Shown one piece after another: positions 50,483 through 57,593 of a stretch of DNA of 62,364 nt; the first letter of the stretch is position 1, and the number at the start of each line of letters is the position of its first letter. Source of the stretch: Candidatus Colivicinus equi (GTDB lineage: Bacteria; Bacillota_I; Bacilli_A; Erysipelotrichales; Erysipelotrichaceae); assembly GCA_018064825.1 (NCBI GenBank), contig JAGHUL010000010.1, forward strand, positions 1-62,364. The letters run 5' to 3'. Below the pieces are notes generated by a model, which saw only the letters and a list, made by a program, of their open reading frames with translations, was not told the origin of the DNA and made no database searches. The position numbers and the translations under genes were made by a program.

Positions 50483-50636
50483 AGCAAAAAAATTTGTAAG
50501 AGTAGAAGTTAAGTTTGATAAGAAGACTGATAAGAAACTGATTGAAAGATTGGATATGGTATCAAACAAAAGCGACTATATTAGAAACTTAATCAAACAA
50601 GACATCAAACTACAAAAAAAGAAGGGCGTTATATAA
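50430..50636 (+). CDS. Ribbon-helix-helix-like protein 2
   Basis: A 68-residue basic protein; start at 50430 after AAAGGA. KKFVRVEVKFDKKTDKKLIERL and MVSNKSDYIRNLIKQDI give the strand-helix-helix order of Arc/CopG proteins, clearly related to protein 1. An N-terminal Lys-rich arm precedes the strand. It ends the cassette right at a terminator. Regulation of the cassette or binding of the dispersed motif is inferred. Confidence 0.65.
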   Translation: MLDYQPMFLHQVKKKKSRAKKFVRVEVKFDKKTDKKLIERLDMVSNKSDYIRNLIKQDIKLQKKKGVI

Positions 50637-50648
50637 ACGCTCTTTTTT
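50623..50648 (+). terminator. Terminator of the accessory cassette
   Basis: AGGGCGTT / AACGCTCT with an ATATA-type loop is followed by TTTTTT; it overlaps the stop of the last cassette gene. Confidence 0.75.
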
Positions 50649-50775
50649 TATCTCCAGAATCATAAAATTATATTCACTTTAGTGTGTCTGACCTTAAATG
50701 ATGTGTGTCTCAGAATTTTAGAATCAAAGGTCGTACTAACATTTGTGTGTCTAGAAGAATTGAATCTGGAAAATA

Positions 50776-50800
50776 AAAAGGCCCTCATCTGAGGGCTTTT
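50776..50800 (-). terminator. Terminator of the early operon
   Basis: GCCCTC-AGAT-GAGGGC followed by CTTTTTATTTT on the minus strand, just after the activator gene. Confidence 0.85.
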
Positions 50801-50812
50801 CAATATCATCCA

Positions 50813-51235
50813 TTAAATAATGCCATCACTTTGCTGCAATGCAGTCTCAATTGCTTTATTAATCCGTTTATCCAAACCTGCACTACTCAATCCAAGCCTC
50901 TTGCATATTGATGACATTTGCTTTTCATTAACGTATACATCAAATATAGCCTCTTTGAGCGGTGTTTCAATCAAGGATAGTATTTTATCTATTGATTTAA
51001 GTTTTGCCTTCACATCGTTAAGCAATTGCGTGTAGCGTTCAACATCGTCACGTACTTTGTACTCGTGATCTTTATTTGGTGGACAATGAATTGGTTCTTT
51101 TGTTGGATCTAAACCTTTTATGCCACCTAATAGATGATAACAATACTCTATTTGATCGTTGAGTTCTTTAATTCGTGACAAATAGTAGTCATAATTTCTT
51201 AGTTCATTCTTAAATGCTCTAACACTATCTTTCAT
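50813..51235 (-). CDS. Late-gene transcription activator-like protein (sigma-70 region-4-type HTH)
   Basis: A 140-residue protein. The N-terminal half is a coiled coil (FKNELRNYDYYLSRIKELNDQ). The C-terminal part EKQMSSICKRLGLSSAGLDKRINKAIET is a helix-turn-helix of the RinA/ArpU/DUF1492 sort found at the end of early operons in Firmicute phages. Such proteins switch on late genes. It is the last gene of the leftward early operon, with its own terminator. Confidence 0.7.
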   Translation of the reverse strand: MKDSVRAFKNELRNYDYYLSRIKELNDQIEYCYHLLGGIKGLDPTKEPIHCPPNKDHEYKVRDDVERYTQLLNDVKAKLKSIDKILSLIETPLKEAIFDVYVNEKQMSSICKRLGLSSAGLDKRINKAIETALQQSDGII

Positions 51236-51249
51236 TCACTCTCCTAGTA

Positions 51250-51594
51250 TCAATAGAATGGCAAATCATCAGATTCGATATTGACACCATCCATCTTTAT
51301 AGTTTTTCCAAATTTACTGCCGAGCTCTGAATCTTTTTGAGACTCAGTTTCGTGTGTCTCGGCTTCCATAACCACAAGCTTAACTTTTGTTGCTTCGTTC
51401 TGTATGTATGATGTTAAGAAGCACTTTCGTGTGTCTCCGCCACTTGTCACAAATTGAAGTTCACCCTCCAAATCTTCTTTCGGTTCGGTTCCTATTTTGA
51501 ACTGCACATCAATGTAGTTCTTAACAACATTGCCCTTCAAGTCTTTAGAGTGTGCTGTTGTTGAGTAACCATATTTCGATTTATAAATTTTCAT
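51250..51594 (-). CDS. Phage protein with SSB-like acidic tail
   Basis: A 114-residue protein. The N-terminus (SKYGYSTTAHSKDLKGNVVKNYIDVQFKIG) and middle are beta-rich. The last residues (NIESDDLPFY) copy the acidic DDLPF tip by which SSB proteins recruit partners. The body does not look like canonical SSB. A phage single-strand-binding or SSB-mimicking role beside the ERF and nuclease genes is plausible. Two AGACACAC-type motifs lie inside the gene. Confidence 0.5.
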   Translation of the reverse strand: MKIYKSKYGYSTTAHSKDLKGNVVKNYIDVQFKIGTEPKEDLEGELQFVTSGGDTRKCFLTSYIQNEATKVKLVVMEAETHETESQKDSELGSKFGKTIKMDGVNIESDDLPFY

Positions 51595-51973
51595 CTATAG
51601 CTCCTTTCATCGCCTTTATCCACTCTTCTTTTGGATAACTTAATAATTTAAGAATTAATTCAGAGAGATTTTCTTCGTGGTTATTTGTAGTGCAAACATA
51701 ATTAATGTTCCAATTTTTTAAGAAGTATTCTTCAAGTTCTTCGACCGTCTTGTATTCACGGACGTTATTACAACATTCAGTGATTGATATTTTGTAGTGA
51801 GATAAATAAGTGCAAGATTGTTTAAGCGCTCCTTTATATTGATCTATAGCTTCTTTTGATTCATCAATACATTTTTGAAGCAACTGATATGCTTTTTCTA
51901 TATCGCAAGATTTTTCTTTACCTAGTGTTCCTTCATATAGAGTTGTCAATGCTTCTTGGTATTCTTTATTCAC
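51581..51973 (-). CDS. Phage protein of unknown function (130 aa, GTG start)
   Basis: A GTG at 51973 preceded by AAAGGAGGGAGA is the best start; an upstream in-frame ATG has no separate site. It is helical, with a Cys pair (ITECCNNV) and Trp near the end. No family is recognised. It overlaps the SSB-like gene by 14 bases and the 54-aa gene by 8. Confidence 0.55.
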   Translation of the reverse strand: MNKEYQEALTTLYEGTLGKEKSCDIEKAYQLLQKCIDESKEAIDQYKGALKQSCTYLSHYKISITECCNNVREYKTVEELEEYFLKNWNINYVCTTNNHEENLSELILKLLSYPKEEWIKAMKGAIDENL

Positions 51974-52130
51974 TGTTCTCCCTCCTTTTAAGTTCATATT
52001 TCAATTTTCTACGTGCCTTCCTTTTGAAGACTTTTTCGGCTTTGTTATTTTTCTTTACACACTTAGCGTTTAGGTCATTCCATGTGTAATCTACAGTAGT
52101 ATTGCGCTTGATATAGTCTTTACTTTGCAT
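51966..52130 (-). CDS. 54-aa basic phage protein
   Basis: This ORF fills the gap between two longer genes and overlaps both by about 10 bases. The product is highly basic (KVFKRKARRKLKYELKRRENSE) after MQSKDYIKRN. No Shine-Dalgarno is clear. It may bind nucleic acid. Predicted from reading frame and overlap only. Confidence 0.5.
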   Translation of the reverse strand: MQSKDYIKRNTTVDYTWNDLNAKCVKKNNKAEKVFKRKARRKLKYELKRRENSE

Positions 52131-52473
52131 GATTTTTCTTTTTCAAAGCCTTCACTTCAATCGTTGCATAGTAGATTGTTTTGTCTTTATAAGTTTCCTT
52201 ATCAAATTCAACAATATCTTTTCTGCTTACAAATTCTTTCATAATTTTGTTAACTAGCACTTCTTTTGTAAGCCCTTCCAATTCTACTTTTGGAATATGA
52301 GCTATATCTAATGAAGACACACTATATTTAAAAGTGAACGGTATTGTTTGAGGAGCCATTGCCTTATATTGTTCTCTAATTCTTTCAATTTCAAGGTTCC
52401 ATTCTCTTCGGCCATAATATCTCATTACAAAGCCAAACAATTTCTTTGCTAACCAACACTTAATTTTTCTCAT
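52120..52473 (-). CDS. Phage protein of unknown function (117 aa)
   Basis: The N-terminus is basic and amphipathic (MRKIKCWLAKKLFGFVMRYYGRRE); the rest is mixed alpha/beta. It contains an AGACACAC copy (52315). No family is recognised. It overlaps neighbours by 11-14 bases. Confidence 0.5.
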   Translation of the reverse strand: MRKIKCWLAKKLFGFVMRYYGRREWNLEIERIREQYKAMAPQTIPFTFKYSVSSLDIAHIPKVELEGLTKEVLVNKIMKEFVSRKDIVEFDKETYKDKTIYYATIEVKALKKKNHAK

Positions 52474-52726
52474 TGCCTAGTTCCTTTCGTGCTTGGTCTA
52501 ATATCGTTTCTTCTAATGTGTACCCTTCAACTTGATACCAAGTTCTTTTGTGTTCGGCATATTCACAACATATTTCTAACGCTTTTTTATATAGTCCAAC
52601 ATCATCTATGGCTCGTTGTATATCTTCTTCTAATTCAATGATGTCTATTGCTTCATACTCACTATTAGGCTCTCTGATATACTTTTTATATTTGTTAAAT
52701 AATTCTTGATTCTCTTTACTCGCCAT
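52460..52726 (-). CDS. Phage protein of unknown function (88 aa)
   Basis: An acidic helical protein (IDIIELEEDIQRAIDDVGLYKKALEICCEY) with a coiled-coil look and a Cys pair. It overlaps the next gene by 11 bases. No family is recognised. Confidence 0.5.
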   Translation of the reverse strand: MASKENQELFNKYKKYIREPNSEYEAIDIIELEEDIQRAIDDVGLYKKALEICCEYAEHKRTWYQVEGYTLEETILDQARKELGNEKN

Positions 52727-53102
52727 CGTATTCCGCCTTTATCTTTTTCATAATTGCTCTGCCTTTGATTTCAGCTTCTTCTCTAGTACGGAAACAGTTT
52801 CCTAGTTTCCAATGACAATAATCAACCGAACAATCACACCACGTTTCTAATGCAATATATCCGCCTTTAATAAAAAGACAAGTCCAATATTCTTCGCCGC
52901 ATTTAGGTTTGAATGGTATTTTAACTATTTCACGTCTGCCATTAAGAATACTTGATAAAAGATAAGGTTGTTCTACATCTCTATTGCTTTTTAATCCGTG
53001 TTCATCAAAGTGAAAAGTTAATGTTTCATCAGTATCACTTATCTTAAATTCTTCCCCAACCTCTACACCTAACATTTCGGCTACTTGTTTTATGTAATTC
53101 AT
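52716..53102 (-). CDS. Phage protein of unknown function (128 aa)
   Basis: It begins MNYIKQVAEMLGVEVGEEFKI, an opening common among phage proteins whose second half holds FKPKCGEEYWTCL. A Cys/Trp-rich patch (ETWCDCSVDYCHWKLGNCF) is followed by the 'TREEAE' helix near the end. This family is frequent in Firmicute phages without an assigned role. Confidence 0.55.
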   Translation of the reverse strand: MNYIKQVAEMLGVEVGEEFKISDTDETLTFHFDEHGLKSNRDVEQPYLLSSILNGRREIVKIPFKPKCGEEYWTCLFIKGGYIALETWCDCSVDYCHWKLGNCFRTREEAEIKGRAIMKKIKAEYDGE

Positions 53103-53103
53103 A

Positions 53104-53316
53104 CTATCCCTCCGCTATGATTCCTATTATGTCGTATGTTTTTTCAAAAATATCTTTCTTGCAAGGATATTGCTCACCATTTACGCCGGTAATAATATAG
53201 TCACCTACACCAGCTTTCATGTCCCCTTCAAGTGTATGAATAATGATTTCTTTATCAGTTTGATAACAAATAATTTCTATAGGCTTTTTTATTGCTCTTA
53301 TCTTAATTTCACTCAT
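53104..53316 (-). CDS. Conserved small phage protein (70 aa)
   Basis: Start at 53316 (AAAGGAGG upstream, TAATG overlap with the previous stop). The body [19 protein letters not shown], then [25 protein letters not shown], is a common phage pattern ('PGDYIIxGxxGExYPCxxDIFxxTY'). Function unknown. Confidence 0.6.
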   Translation of the reverse strand: MSEIKIRAIKKPIEIICYQTDKEIIIHTLEGDMKAGVGDYIITGVNGEQYPCKKDIFEKTYDIIGIIAEG

Positions 53317-53537
53317 TATTCCTCCTTTAACCAACCTAGTTCTTTACATTGTTGATAAACTGCTGATATTTCTATTACTTTGAAATTGGTTGTTTTATGT
53401 ATTGTTTTTTCTTTTATATCAAAGACTATATCATCGTGACTATATTGTTTATATTCTTTGCGATACCTTATCCAACAACCTTCTTTTGAACAATATTCCT
53501 CATAACCTAGTTCTTCAAACATTTCTTTTGCTGTCAT
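53316..53537 (-). CDS. Small phage protein (73 aa)
   Basis: It begins [27 protein letters not shown], a typical pattern of small phage-encoded proteins, and ends [10 protein letters not shown]. No domain is assigned. It is coupled to both neighbours by overlapping start and stop. Confidence 0.55.
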   Translation of the reverse strand: MTAKEMFEELGYEEYCSKEGCWIRYRKEYKQYSHDDIVFDIKEKTIHKTTNFKVIEISAVYQQCKELGWLKEE

Positions 53538-53710
53538 TAATCAACCTCCGTTTCTTGATATAAGTGGCAATCAACTGAGCCATTTAGTTCTTCATCAGAT
53601 ACTTCATCTTCTTTAGTGCAGCCTTGCCATTCCCATTGCATAACGCCCATTTCGTGATAGGTTTCCCATCGTGCGAATTTACAATCATCGCATTGGTATT
53701 CGCAAGTCAT
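53537..53710 (-). CDS. Small Cys-rich phage protein (57 aa)
   Basis: Start MTCEYQCDDCKFARWETYHE with GGGGAAAG upstream. Cys residues CxxxCxxC plus a later GC and DC suggest a small zinc-binding fold. Function unknown. Confidence 0.5.
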   Translation of the reverse strand: MTCEYQCDDCKFARWETYHEMGVMQWEWQGCTKEDEVSDEELNGSVDCHLYQETEVD

Positions 53711-54105
53711 AGCCACTTTCCCCACACGAGATTACCTTTGTAGAATTTTACTTCGTGAGCGTAATAACCGTTGTGGTCATTTGAAATAACAAACTCATAT
53801 GTTTTAATATCACCAACAATTTTTATTACGTATTTTTTACCATGCACTGTGTGGTAACATTCATGTTTAAATTTTTCATCTTCTTCTATTGTGATTTTTA
53901 CGCCGTTGTTTGAGACTTGGTAATCATAAACACCTATTCCATTTTTGTCTATGTGTTGGAAATTAAAATCTTCATAACATTGTTGTTGTAAGTCAATAGA
54001 TATAGCATAATGTTCGCCTTTCTCATTGGAAATCATTATTATATCCGTATCATCTCTAAAATTGTATTTTTTGATATAGCATTTTCCTTCTAGTTTATAT
54101 TTCAT
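53707..54105 (-). CDS. Phage protein of unknown function (132 aa)
   Basis: A beta-rich, Tyr/Lys-rich protein (KYNFRDDTDIIMISNEKGEHY..., ending YKGNLVWGKWL). No family is recognised. It overlaps neighbours by 4 bases on each side. Confidence 0.5.
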   Translation of the reverse strand: MKYKLEGKCYIKKYNFRDDTDIIMISNEKGEHYAISIDLQQQCYEDFNFQHIDKNGIGVYDYQVSNNGVKITIEEDEKFKHECYHTVHGKKYVIKIVGDIKTYEFVISNDHNGYYAHEVKFYKGNLVWGKWL

Positions 54106-54449
54106 TGTTTCTCGCTTTCTTGTAAGAAATACTCTTTCATCTTTTTTCTATCTTTTGTGTATAAATAATCAACGCCTACAATTTCATTTACTTCAAGTGG
54201 CATTACCCTTGCTACATAATCACAAGCCATATCTAGTGCTTTATCTAACTTGACCTTTTGTTTCAGTAAGAGTGCATAGCTTTCTTGCCAATCATCACGT
54301 TCTTTTTCAAGACTCTTTAATTCCCATACTGAACTCCTTAATGAATTTGTCATTTGGTCTAAATCTTCAGTATTTAATCTACCAGTTTCACCAGCGTATG
54401 TTGATAGAGTGTTTATTGCACACATTAGATAACCATATTTATCTTCCAT
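54102..54449 (-). CDS. Phage protein of unknown function (115 aa)
   Basis: A mainly helical protein (EKERDDWQESYALLLKQKVKLDKALDMACDYVAR) of coiled-coil character. No family is recognised. It overlaps the downstream gene by 4 bases and the upstream gene by 11. Confidence 0.5.
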   Translation of the reverse strand: MEDKYGYLMCAINTLSTYAGETGRLNTEDLDQMTNSLRSSVWELKSLEKERDDWQESYALLLKQKVKLDKALDMACDYVARVMPLEVNEIVGVDYLYTKDRKKMKEYFLQESEKQ

Positions 54450-54798
54450 CTTGCACCTCTTTTATTGGAATTGGTATTCGCAACTCATCGTTTCTCCTTC
54501 CTCCTTTAACATTTGGAATGTATGCCCAATAATCAACTTTCATTTCACATTCTTTGTAATTTTTACCACAATTGAATCCATCATAATATTCTAGAACTTG
54601 ATACATATATCCATTTGAAAGTTTTTTTGCTATTAATACTTCTACCCCATTTCTTGGTAAAGACTCTTTTGCGTTATGCCATACCAACATACTTTCCCAA
54701 ACAGCATCTAGTTGTTTTTTAAAAAGTTCTTTAGGAGTTCCATTAAATAAAAAATTTTTTATTTGTTCAAATGCTTCATTCAGTTCTCTTGCTGTCAT
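54439..54798 (-). CDS. DUF551-like phage protein (119 aa)
   Basis: Start MTARELNEAFEQIKNFL (AAAGGA upstream). Residues about 40-100 (WHNAKESLPRNGVEVLIAKKLSNGYMYQVLEYYDG, then DYWAYIPN) follow the DUF551 order 'W..v.e.lP..g..Vl......YW.pip'. DUF551 proteins are frequent in phages; the role is unknown. Confidence 0.6.
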   Translation of the reverse strand: MTARELNEAFEQIKNFLFNGTPKELFKKQLDAVWESMLVWHNAKESLPRNGVEVLIAKKLSNGYMYQVLEYYDGFNCGKNYKECEMKVDYWAYIPNVKGGRRNDELRIPIPIKEVQDGR

Positions 54799-54961
54799 CT
54801 TTAATCCTTTCAAAATTTCTTTTTATTCTTTCGTCAATACAATAATCTCCATAAAAATCTTTAGTCACTTCAACAGTTAACCAAGCTGCAGCGATCAATA
54901 GAAACACAATAGTGAGTATGAGAGCAATCATGACCAAGATAAGCAAATTACTGTTTATCAT
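54776..54961 (-). CDS. Small single-pass membrane protein (61 aa)
   Basis: One hydrophobic helix (LLILVMIALILTIVFLLIAAA) is followed by a charged tail (DERIKRNFERIKDDSKRTE). The start is coupled to the upstream stop. Function unknown. Confidence 0.55.
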   Translation of the reverse strand: MINSNLLILVMIALILTIVFLLIAAAWLTVEVTKDFYGDYCIDERIKRNFERIKDDSKRTE

Positions 54962-55115
54962 TAAACTCAGCCTCCAACTTGTCTAACTTTTCGCAAAGTT
55001 TTTTATTGCGCTTGTGATATTCTTCTTGAGTTATTTCTCCTAGTGCTCTAAGCCCTGTATTCTCTAAAAACTTTTTCTTGATTCGATAAAGTCTTAGTGC
55101 TTCAATTTTGTCCAT
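54948..55115 (-). CDS. 55-aa helical phage protein
   Basis: The start at 55115 follows GGAAGGAGAA; a much longer in-frame ORF upstream overlaps the replication gene and is not used. The product (MDKIEALRLYRIKKKFLENTG...) is a charged coiled-coil-like helix. Function unknown. Confidence 0.55.
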   Translation of the reverse strand: MDKIEALRLYRIKKKFLENTGLRALGEITQEEYHKRNKKLCEKLDKLEAEFNDKQ

Positions 55116-55821
55116 TAGTTCTCCTTCCCAAAATTTCGTTAAATCTATTTGCATCAAAGGTTGGATTATTTTCAGTAGAATAAGCTGGCACGACATCTTT
55201 TGAATCAAGCCTGTATTGTGCCATCTCCTTATCGCTAAGTTCAAATAAACCTTTCCATCCGTGTAAGATTGATTGTTGTAAAATTGCTTTTTTGATATTA
55301 GTATCTCCGTTAGATAATTTTTCAAGTTTATCTAGACAAAGTTTTTTTGCATATTCGGTAAGAGGATCTTTGAGTTTAACTCTCATCTCCACAAAAGCAT
55401 CAAACTCTTCAGAAATCTCTTCTGGAATAACAACTCTCTTTTCTTTTATATTTTCTTTTCTAATATCATTTACATTTACATTATCATTTACATTTACATT
55501 TACATTAGGTTTCGTTTTGGTTATGCTTTGGTTATTTTTAGGTTTCGTTTTGGTTTCGTTTAGGTTATTGTTAGGTTTTTCTTTTGATATTTTTTTATTA
55601 GGTCTACCGCCTTTAATTCCATTGGTATATCTCACCAAATTAGCGTCTAATTGGGGTTTTATTAATGCAAAGATAGCATTAACCATTGGTTTTGTTTCGG
55701 TTATGTTTTGGTTTAGAGCATAATCGCAGATTAAGTCATATGCTTGTAACCTTTCTTCATCGTTTAATGCACTAATTCCCTCAAAAAATGAGCGGTAAAA
55801 TACGAAACTATCTCTAGCCAT
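55102..55821 (-). CDS. Phage replisome-organiser-like protein (DUF6291-type)
   Basis: A 239-residue protein starting MARDSFVFYRSFFEGISALNDEERL, the DUF6291 opening (about 1-75, 'FYrSFyeAi..L.deer...y.ai..Yaf'). A variable linker rich in Lys/Asn/Thr with a VNVNVNDNVNVND repeat follows. The C-terminal region (EEFDAFVEMRVKLKDPLTEYAKKLC..GWKGLFEL) is a helical DnaD-like/primosomal type. Probably loads helicase or organises replication. The linker DNA is a short tandem repeat and may slip. Confidence 0.72.
   Translation of the reverse strand: MARDSFVFYRSFFEGISALNDEERLQAYDLICDYALNQNITETKPMVNAIFALIKPQLDANLVRYTNGIKGGRPNKKISKEKPNNNLNETKTKPKNNQSITKTKPNVNVNVNDNVNVNDIRKENIKEKRVVIPEEISEEFDAFVEMRVKLKDPLTEYAKKLCLDKLEKLSNGDTNIKKAILQQSILHGWKGLFELSDKEMAQYRLDSKDVVPAYSTENNPTFDANRFNEILGRRTNGQN
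55469..55506 (-). repeat. Short tandem repeat in the replication gene linker
   Basis: Six-base units (TTTACA, with one ATTATCA interruption) repeat about six times and encode Val-Asn repeats. Unit gain or loss would keep the frame. Confidence 0.6.
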
Positions 55822-56146
55822 TTTGCACTGTCCATTCTCTTCCCATTTGTGCATCTAATAACCTAAGTTGTAACTTATACGAGTTAATTGCTTCTTGATT
55901 TGCTTTGTAGTTTGCCTCAGCAATGTCCCTCTTAAAACGAGCTTCAGCAACGCTAGGAATGCCATAACAAGTTAATGTAATCATCCCTATTGCCATACCT
56001 TCATCACGCAATTTTAAACATTCTTGTCTTAACAGAATCTTGTAATCACGTTCTGCAGTAGCGTATGTTTCTGATGTCTTTTTAAGTGCGCTGATTGACT
56101 TGGTAAGTAGTTCATTAGTCTGATTCAGTTGTTCCCAAATTTCCAT
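55814..56146 (-). CDS. Phage protein of unknown function (110 aa)
   Basis: A helical protein (LNQTNELLTKSISALKKTSETYATAERDYKILLRQECLKLRDEG, ending RLLDAQMGREWTVQNG). This pattern is common upstream of replication genes in Firmicute phages. No assigned function. Confidence 0.55.
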   Translation of the reverse strand: MEIWEQLNQTNELLTKSISALKKTSETYATAERDYKILLRQECLKLRDEGMAIGMITLTCYGIPSVAEARFKRDIAEANYKANQEAINSYKLQLRLLDAQMGREWTVQNG

Positions 56147-56417
56147 ACTTAATCGGATACCTTTCGTTAATAAATTTATTTGCGTTAATTGCTAGTTCTT
56201 GTTTAAGCAGCATCTTTGCTTGTTTGGCAAATGGTCTTTGATATGTAATCTCATCGCACAAATTCGCAATCTTTATATAAAACCACGAATCTTTCAATCC
56301 AGAGCTTTTAAATTGCTGATCTTTACCAGTTCTCAAATATTCGCCATAAATTCTAGTAAAGTATTCAGTTGCTTCGTTCCCTAGTTTGCTTAATACAATC
56401 TGTGTTTGTAGTGTCAT
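56115..56417 (-). CDS. Phage protein of unknown function (100 aa)
   Basis: A helical protein with good ribosome site (AAGGAGATTAA). No clear domain; KSSGLKDSWFYIKIANLCDEITYQRPFAKQA is its most distinctive stretch. It overlaps the next gene by 32 bases. Confidence 0.5.
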   Translation of the reverse strand: MTLQTQIVLSKLGNEATEYFTRIYGEYLRTGKDQQFKSSGLKDSWFYIKIANLCDEITYQRPFAKQAKMLLKQELAINANKFINERYPIKYGNLGTTESD

Positions 56418-56430
56418 TTAATCTCCTTTC

Positions 56431-56778
56431 TTAAATTTCTCTTATAACGATGTCGTAACGTTCTTTCATCATGCGAGCTTTAAGTTTATATACATCAGTT
56501 CTATAACCTTTAGTGTCTTCAATAACGGTCTCTTTAGCGTCTTCATCAAAATAGACAAAGTCAGCTTTATAAACTATTTGTTGGCCATATTTACTTTTTT
56601 CAATCAAGACATATGGCACTTGTAATCTTAAGTTCGAGATTTTTTTAGCACGTTCGAGTAGTTTAAGTTCGAGGTATCTATTTGCTTCTTTCTTAGAATC
56701 GAACGTTATGCCATCTATTTTTGTCTTGACAGCGTGAAATTTATTTCTTGTATATAAGTTCTTCTTCGTTCCAATCAT
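56431..56778 (-). CDS. DUF1064 nuclease-like protein
   Basis: A 115-residue protein starting MIGTKKNLYTRNKF. The core FHAVKTKIDGITFDSKKEANRYLELKLLE, then PYVLIEK...YKADFVYFDEDAKETVIEDTKGY, matches DUF1064, a restriction-endonuclease-like (Vsr-like) fold with acidic residues E, D and ExK-type 'EDTKG'. Possibly a Holliday-junction or repair nuclease in recombination. It overlaps the HNH gene. Confidence 0.78.
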   Translation of the reverse strand: MIGTKKNLYTRNKFHAVKTKIDGITFDSKKEANRYLELKLLERAKKISNLRLQVPYVLIEKSKYGQQIVYKADFVYFDEDAKETVIEDTKGYRTDVYKLKARMMKERYDIVIREI

Positions 56779-57037
56779 CGTATAGTCTTTGTAAATACCT
56801 CTTAACAATGGCTTTTAATTCCTTCCTACGTGGTGAATTATCCATAAGGTTGTGGCAGTTGGGGCAAAGAGTAACAACGTTTCTCTCTACCCCTAAGCCA
56901 CCATATGCCCTAGAGACATAATGAGCGTTTGGGAAAGCATAGGGAGAATGACAAATTATACATTGATGATTGTCTCTTTCCCATACAATCTGTTTAGTTG
57001 AAAGGCTTATGTTCGTTGCTTTTGTGCGCTTGTTCAT
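56741..57037 (-). CDS. HNH endonuclease
   Basis: A 98-residue HNH protein. CIICHSPYAFPNAHYVSRAYGGLGVERNVVTLCPNCHNLMD gives both zinc knuckles (CxxC, CxxC) and the catalytic AH-N-H order. Placed in the recombination block, not beside terminase, so it probably acts on DNA intermediates rather than packaging. It overlaps the PD-(D/E)XK gene by 44 bases. Confidence 0.8.
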   Translation of the reverse strand: MNKRTKATNISLSTKQIVWERDNHQCIICHSPYAFPNAHYVSRAYGGLGVERNVVTLCPNCHNLMDNSPRRKELKAIVKRYLQRLYDDWNEEELIYKK

Positions 57038-57593
57038 AAGATTTTAATATCTCTAAACATTCTTCCCATGTCTTGACTTTTATTTCTTTGACTTGGGCAC
57101 ACTTTTGTTTAGGCAACCATATGCAATAACCAAGCTCTTGTCTAATACCACAGGCCAAGTAATATAAGCCTAGTTGTAAAGCTAACCAATCTTCGTGTAT
57201 TGAAGATGTTGTTTTTAAATCAATAATTAGGTTATCTTCAGTTTTAATATCGTAAGTGCCTGCATATTTGCCTTTGTAACAAACCATTTGTTCCATTGAC
57301 TTTATGTAGAACACCCATTTTTTACGTAACAACTCAAATTGCTCAACAGCAATCTTTATATTTGGATCTATCTTCTTGGACTTTATTTCATCCATAGAGA
57401 TTTTCCCACTCGCAAACTCTTCTACTAATTGATGAACTTTAGTTCCATAATCAGCTTTTGCTTTAAGCTTATCGGCCGGTATTCCTTTGTAAGCATCTGG
57501 AAATGCAAACCTAATAATTTCACTAACCGATGGAATAATTACGCCATCATATAGATATGTATGCGTTTCTTCGACAAATTCTAGACTACTCAT
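56994..57593 (-). CDS. PD-(D/E)XK exonuclease of the recombination module
   Basis: A 199-residue nuclease. YGTKVHQLVEEFA (helix with the H/E), YAGTYDIKTEDNLIIDLKTTSS (the D-(D/E)xK core) and WLALQLGLYYLACG (the QxxxY helix) identify a Cas4/RecB-type exonuclease. It should resect double-stranded DNA ends to give strands for the ERF annealase encoded three genes upstream. It is the usual partner. Confidence 0.82.
   Translation of the reverse strand: MSSLEFVEETHTYLYDGVIIPSVSEIIRFAFPDAYKGIPADKLKAKADYGTKVHQLVEEFASGKISMDEIKSKKIDPNIKIAVEQFELLRKKWVFYIKSMEQMVCYKGKYAGTYDIKTEDNLIIDLKTTSSIHEDWLALQLGLYYLACGIRQELGYCIWLPKQKCAQVKEIKVKTWEECLEILKSYEQAHKSNEHKPFN

Larger units (their letters stand above)
46892..52322. 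repeat. Dispersed AGACACAC motif array (19 copies)
   Basis: Plus-orientation copies start at 46892, 47024, 47055, 47320, 47353, 47384, 47405, 47479 (GGACACAC), 49448 and 52315. Minus-orientation copies (GTGTGTCT) start at 48732, 48763 (ends AC), 49385, 49406, 50682, 50703, 50745, 51352 and 51429. Many extend to CAC-N4-GTGTGTCT, a partly palindromic site with a 4-base AT-rich centre. Spacing is irregular, so it is not CRISPR. By chance about two exact 8-mers would be expected in the whole window; 17 fall in 5.4 kb, and I noticed none outside. They lie in intergenic DNA and inside genes. Confidence 0.8.

Noticed and set aside
46892..50752. CRISPR array interpretation of the AGACACAC copies
   Set aside because: The repeat unit is only 8-15 bp, spacing is irregular (31 to over 1,000 bp), orientation is mixed, and no cas genes are present.
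50813..51235. RNA polymerase sigma factor
   Set aside because: Only a region-4-like HTH is visible; there is no region 2 for -10 recognition, and position fits a late activator.
54948..55325. Longer version of the 55-aa gene (125 codons)
   Set aside because: The first 70 codons overlap the well-supported replication gene in another frame and lack a ribosome site; the ATG at 55115 has a strong one.
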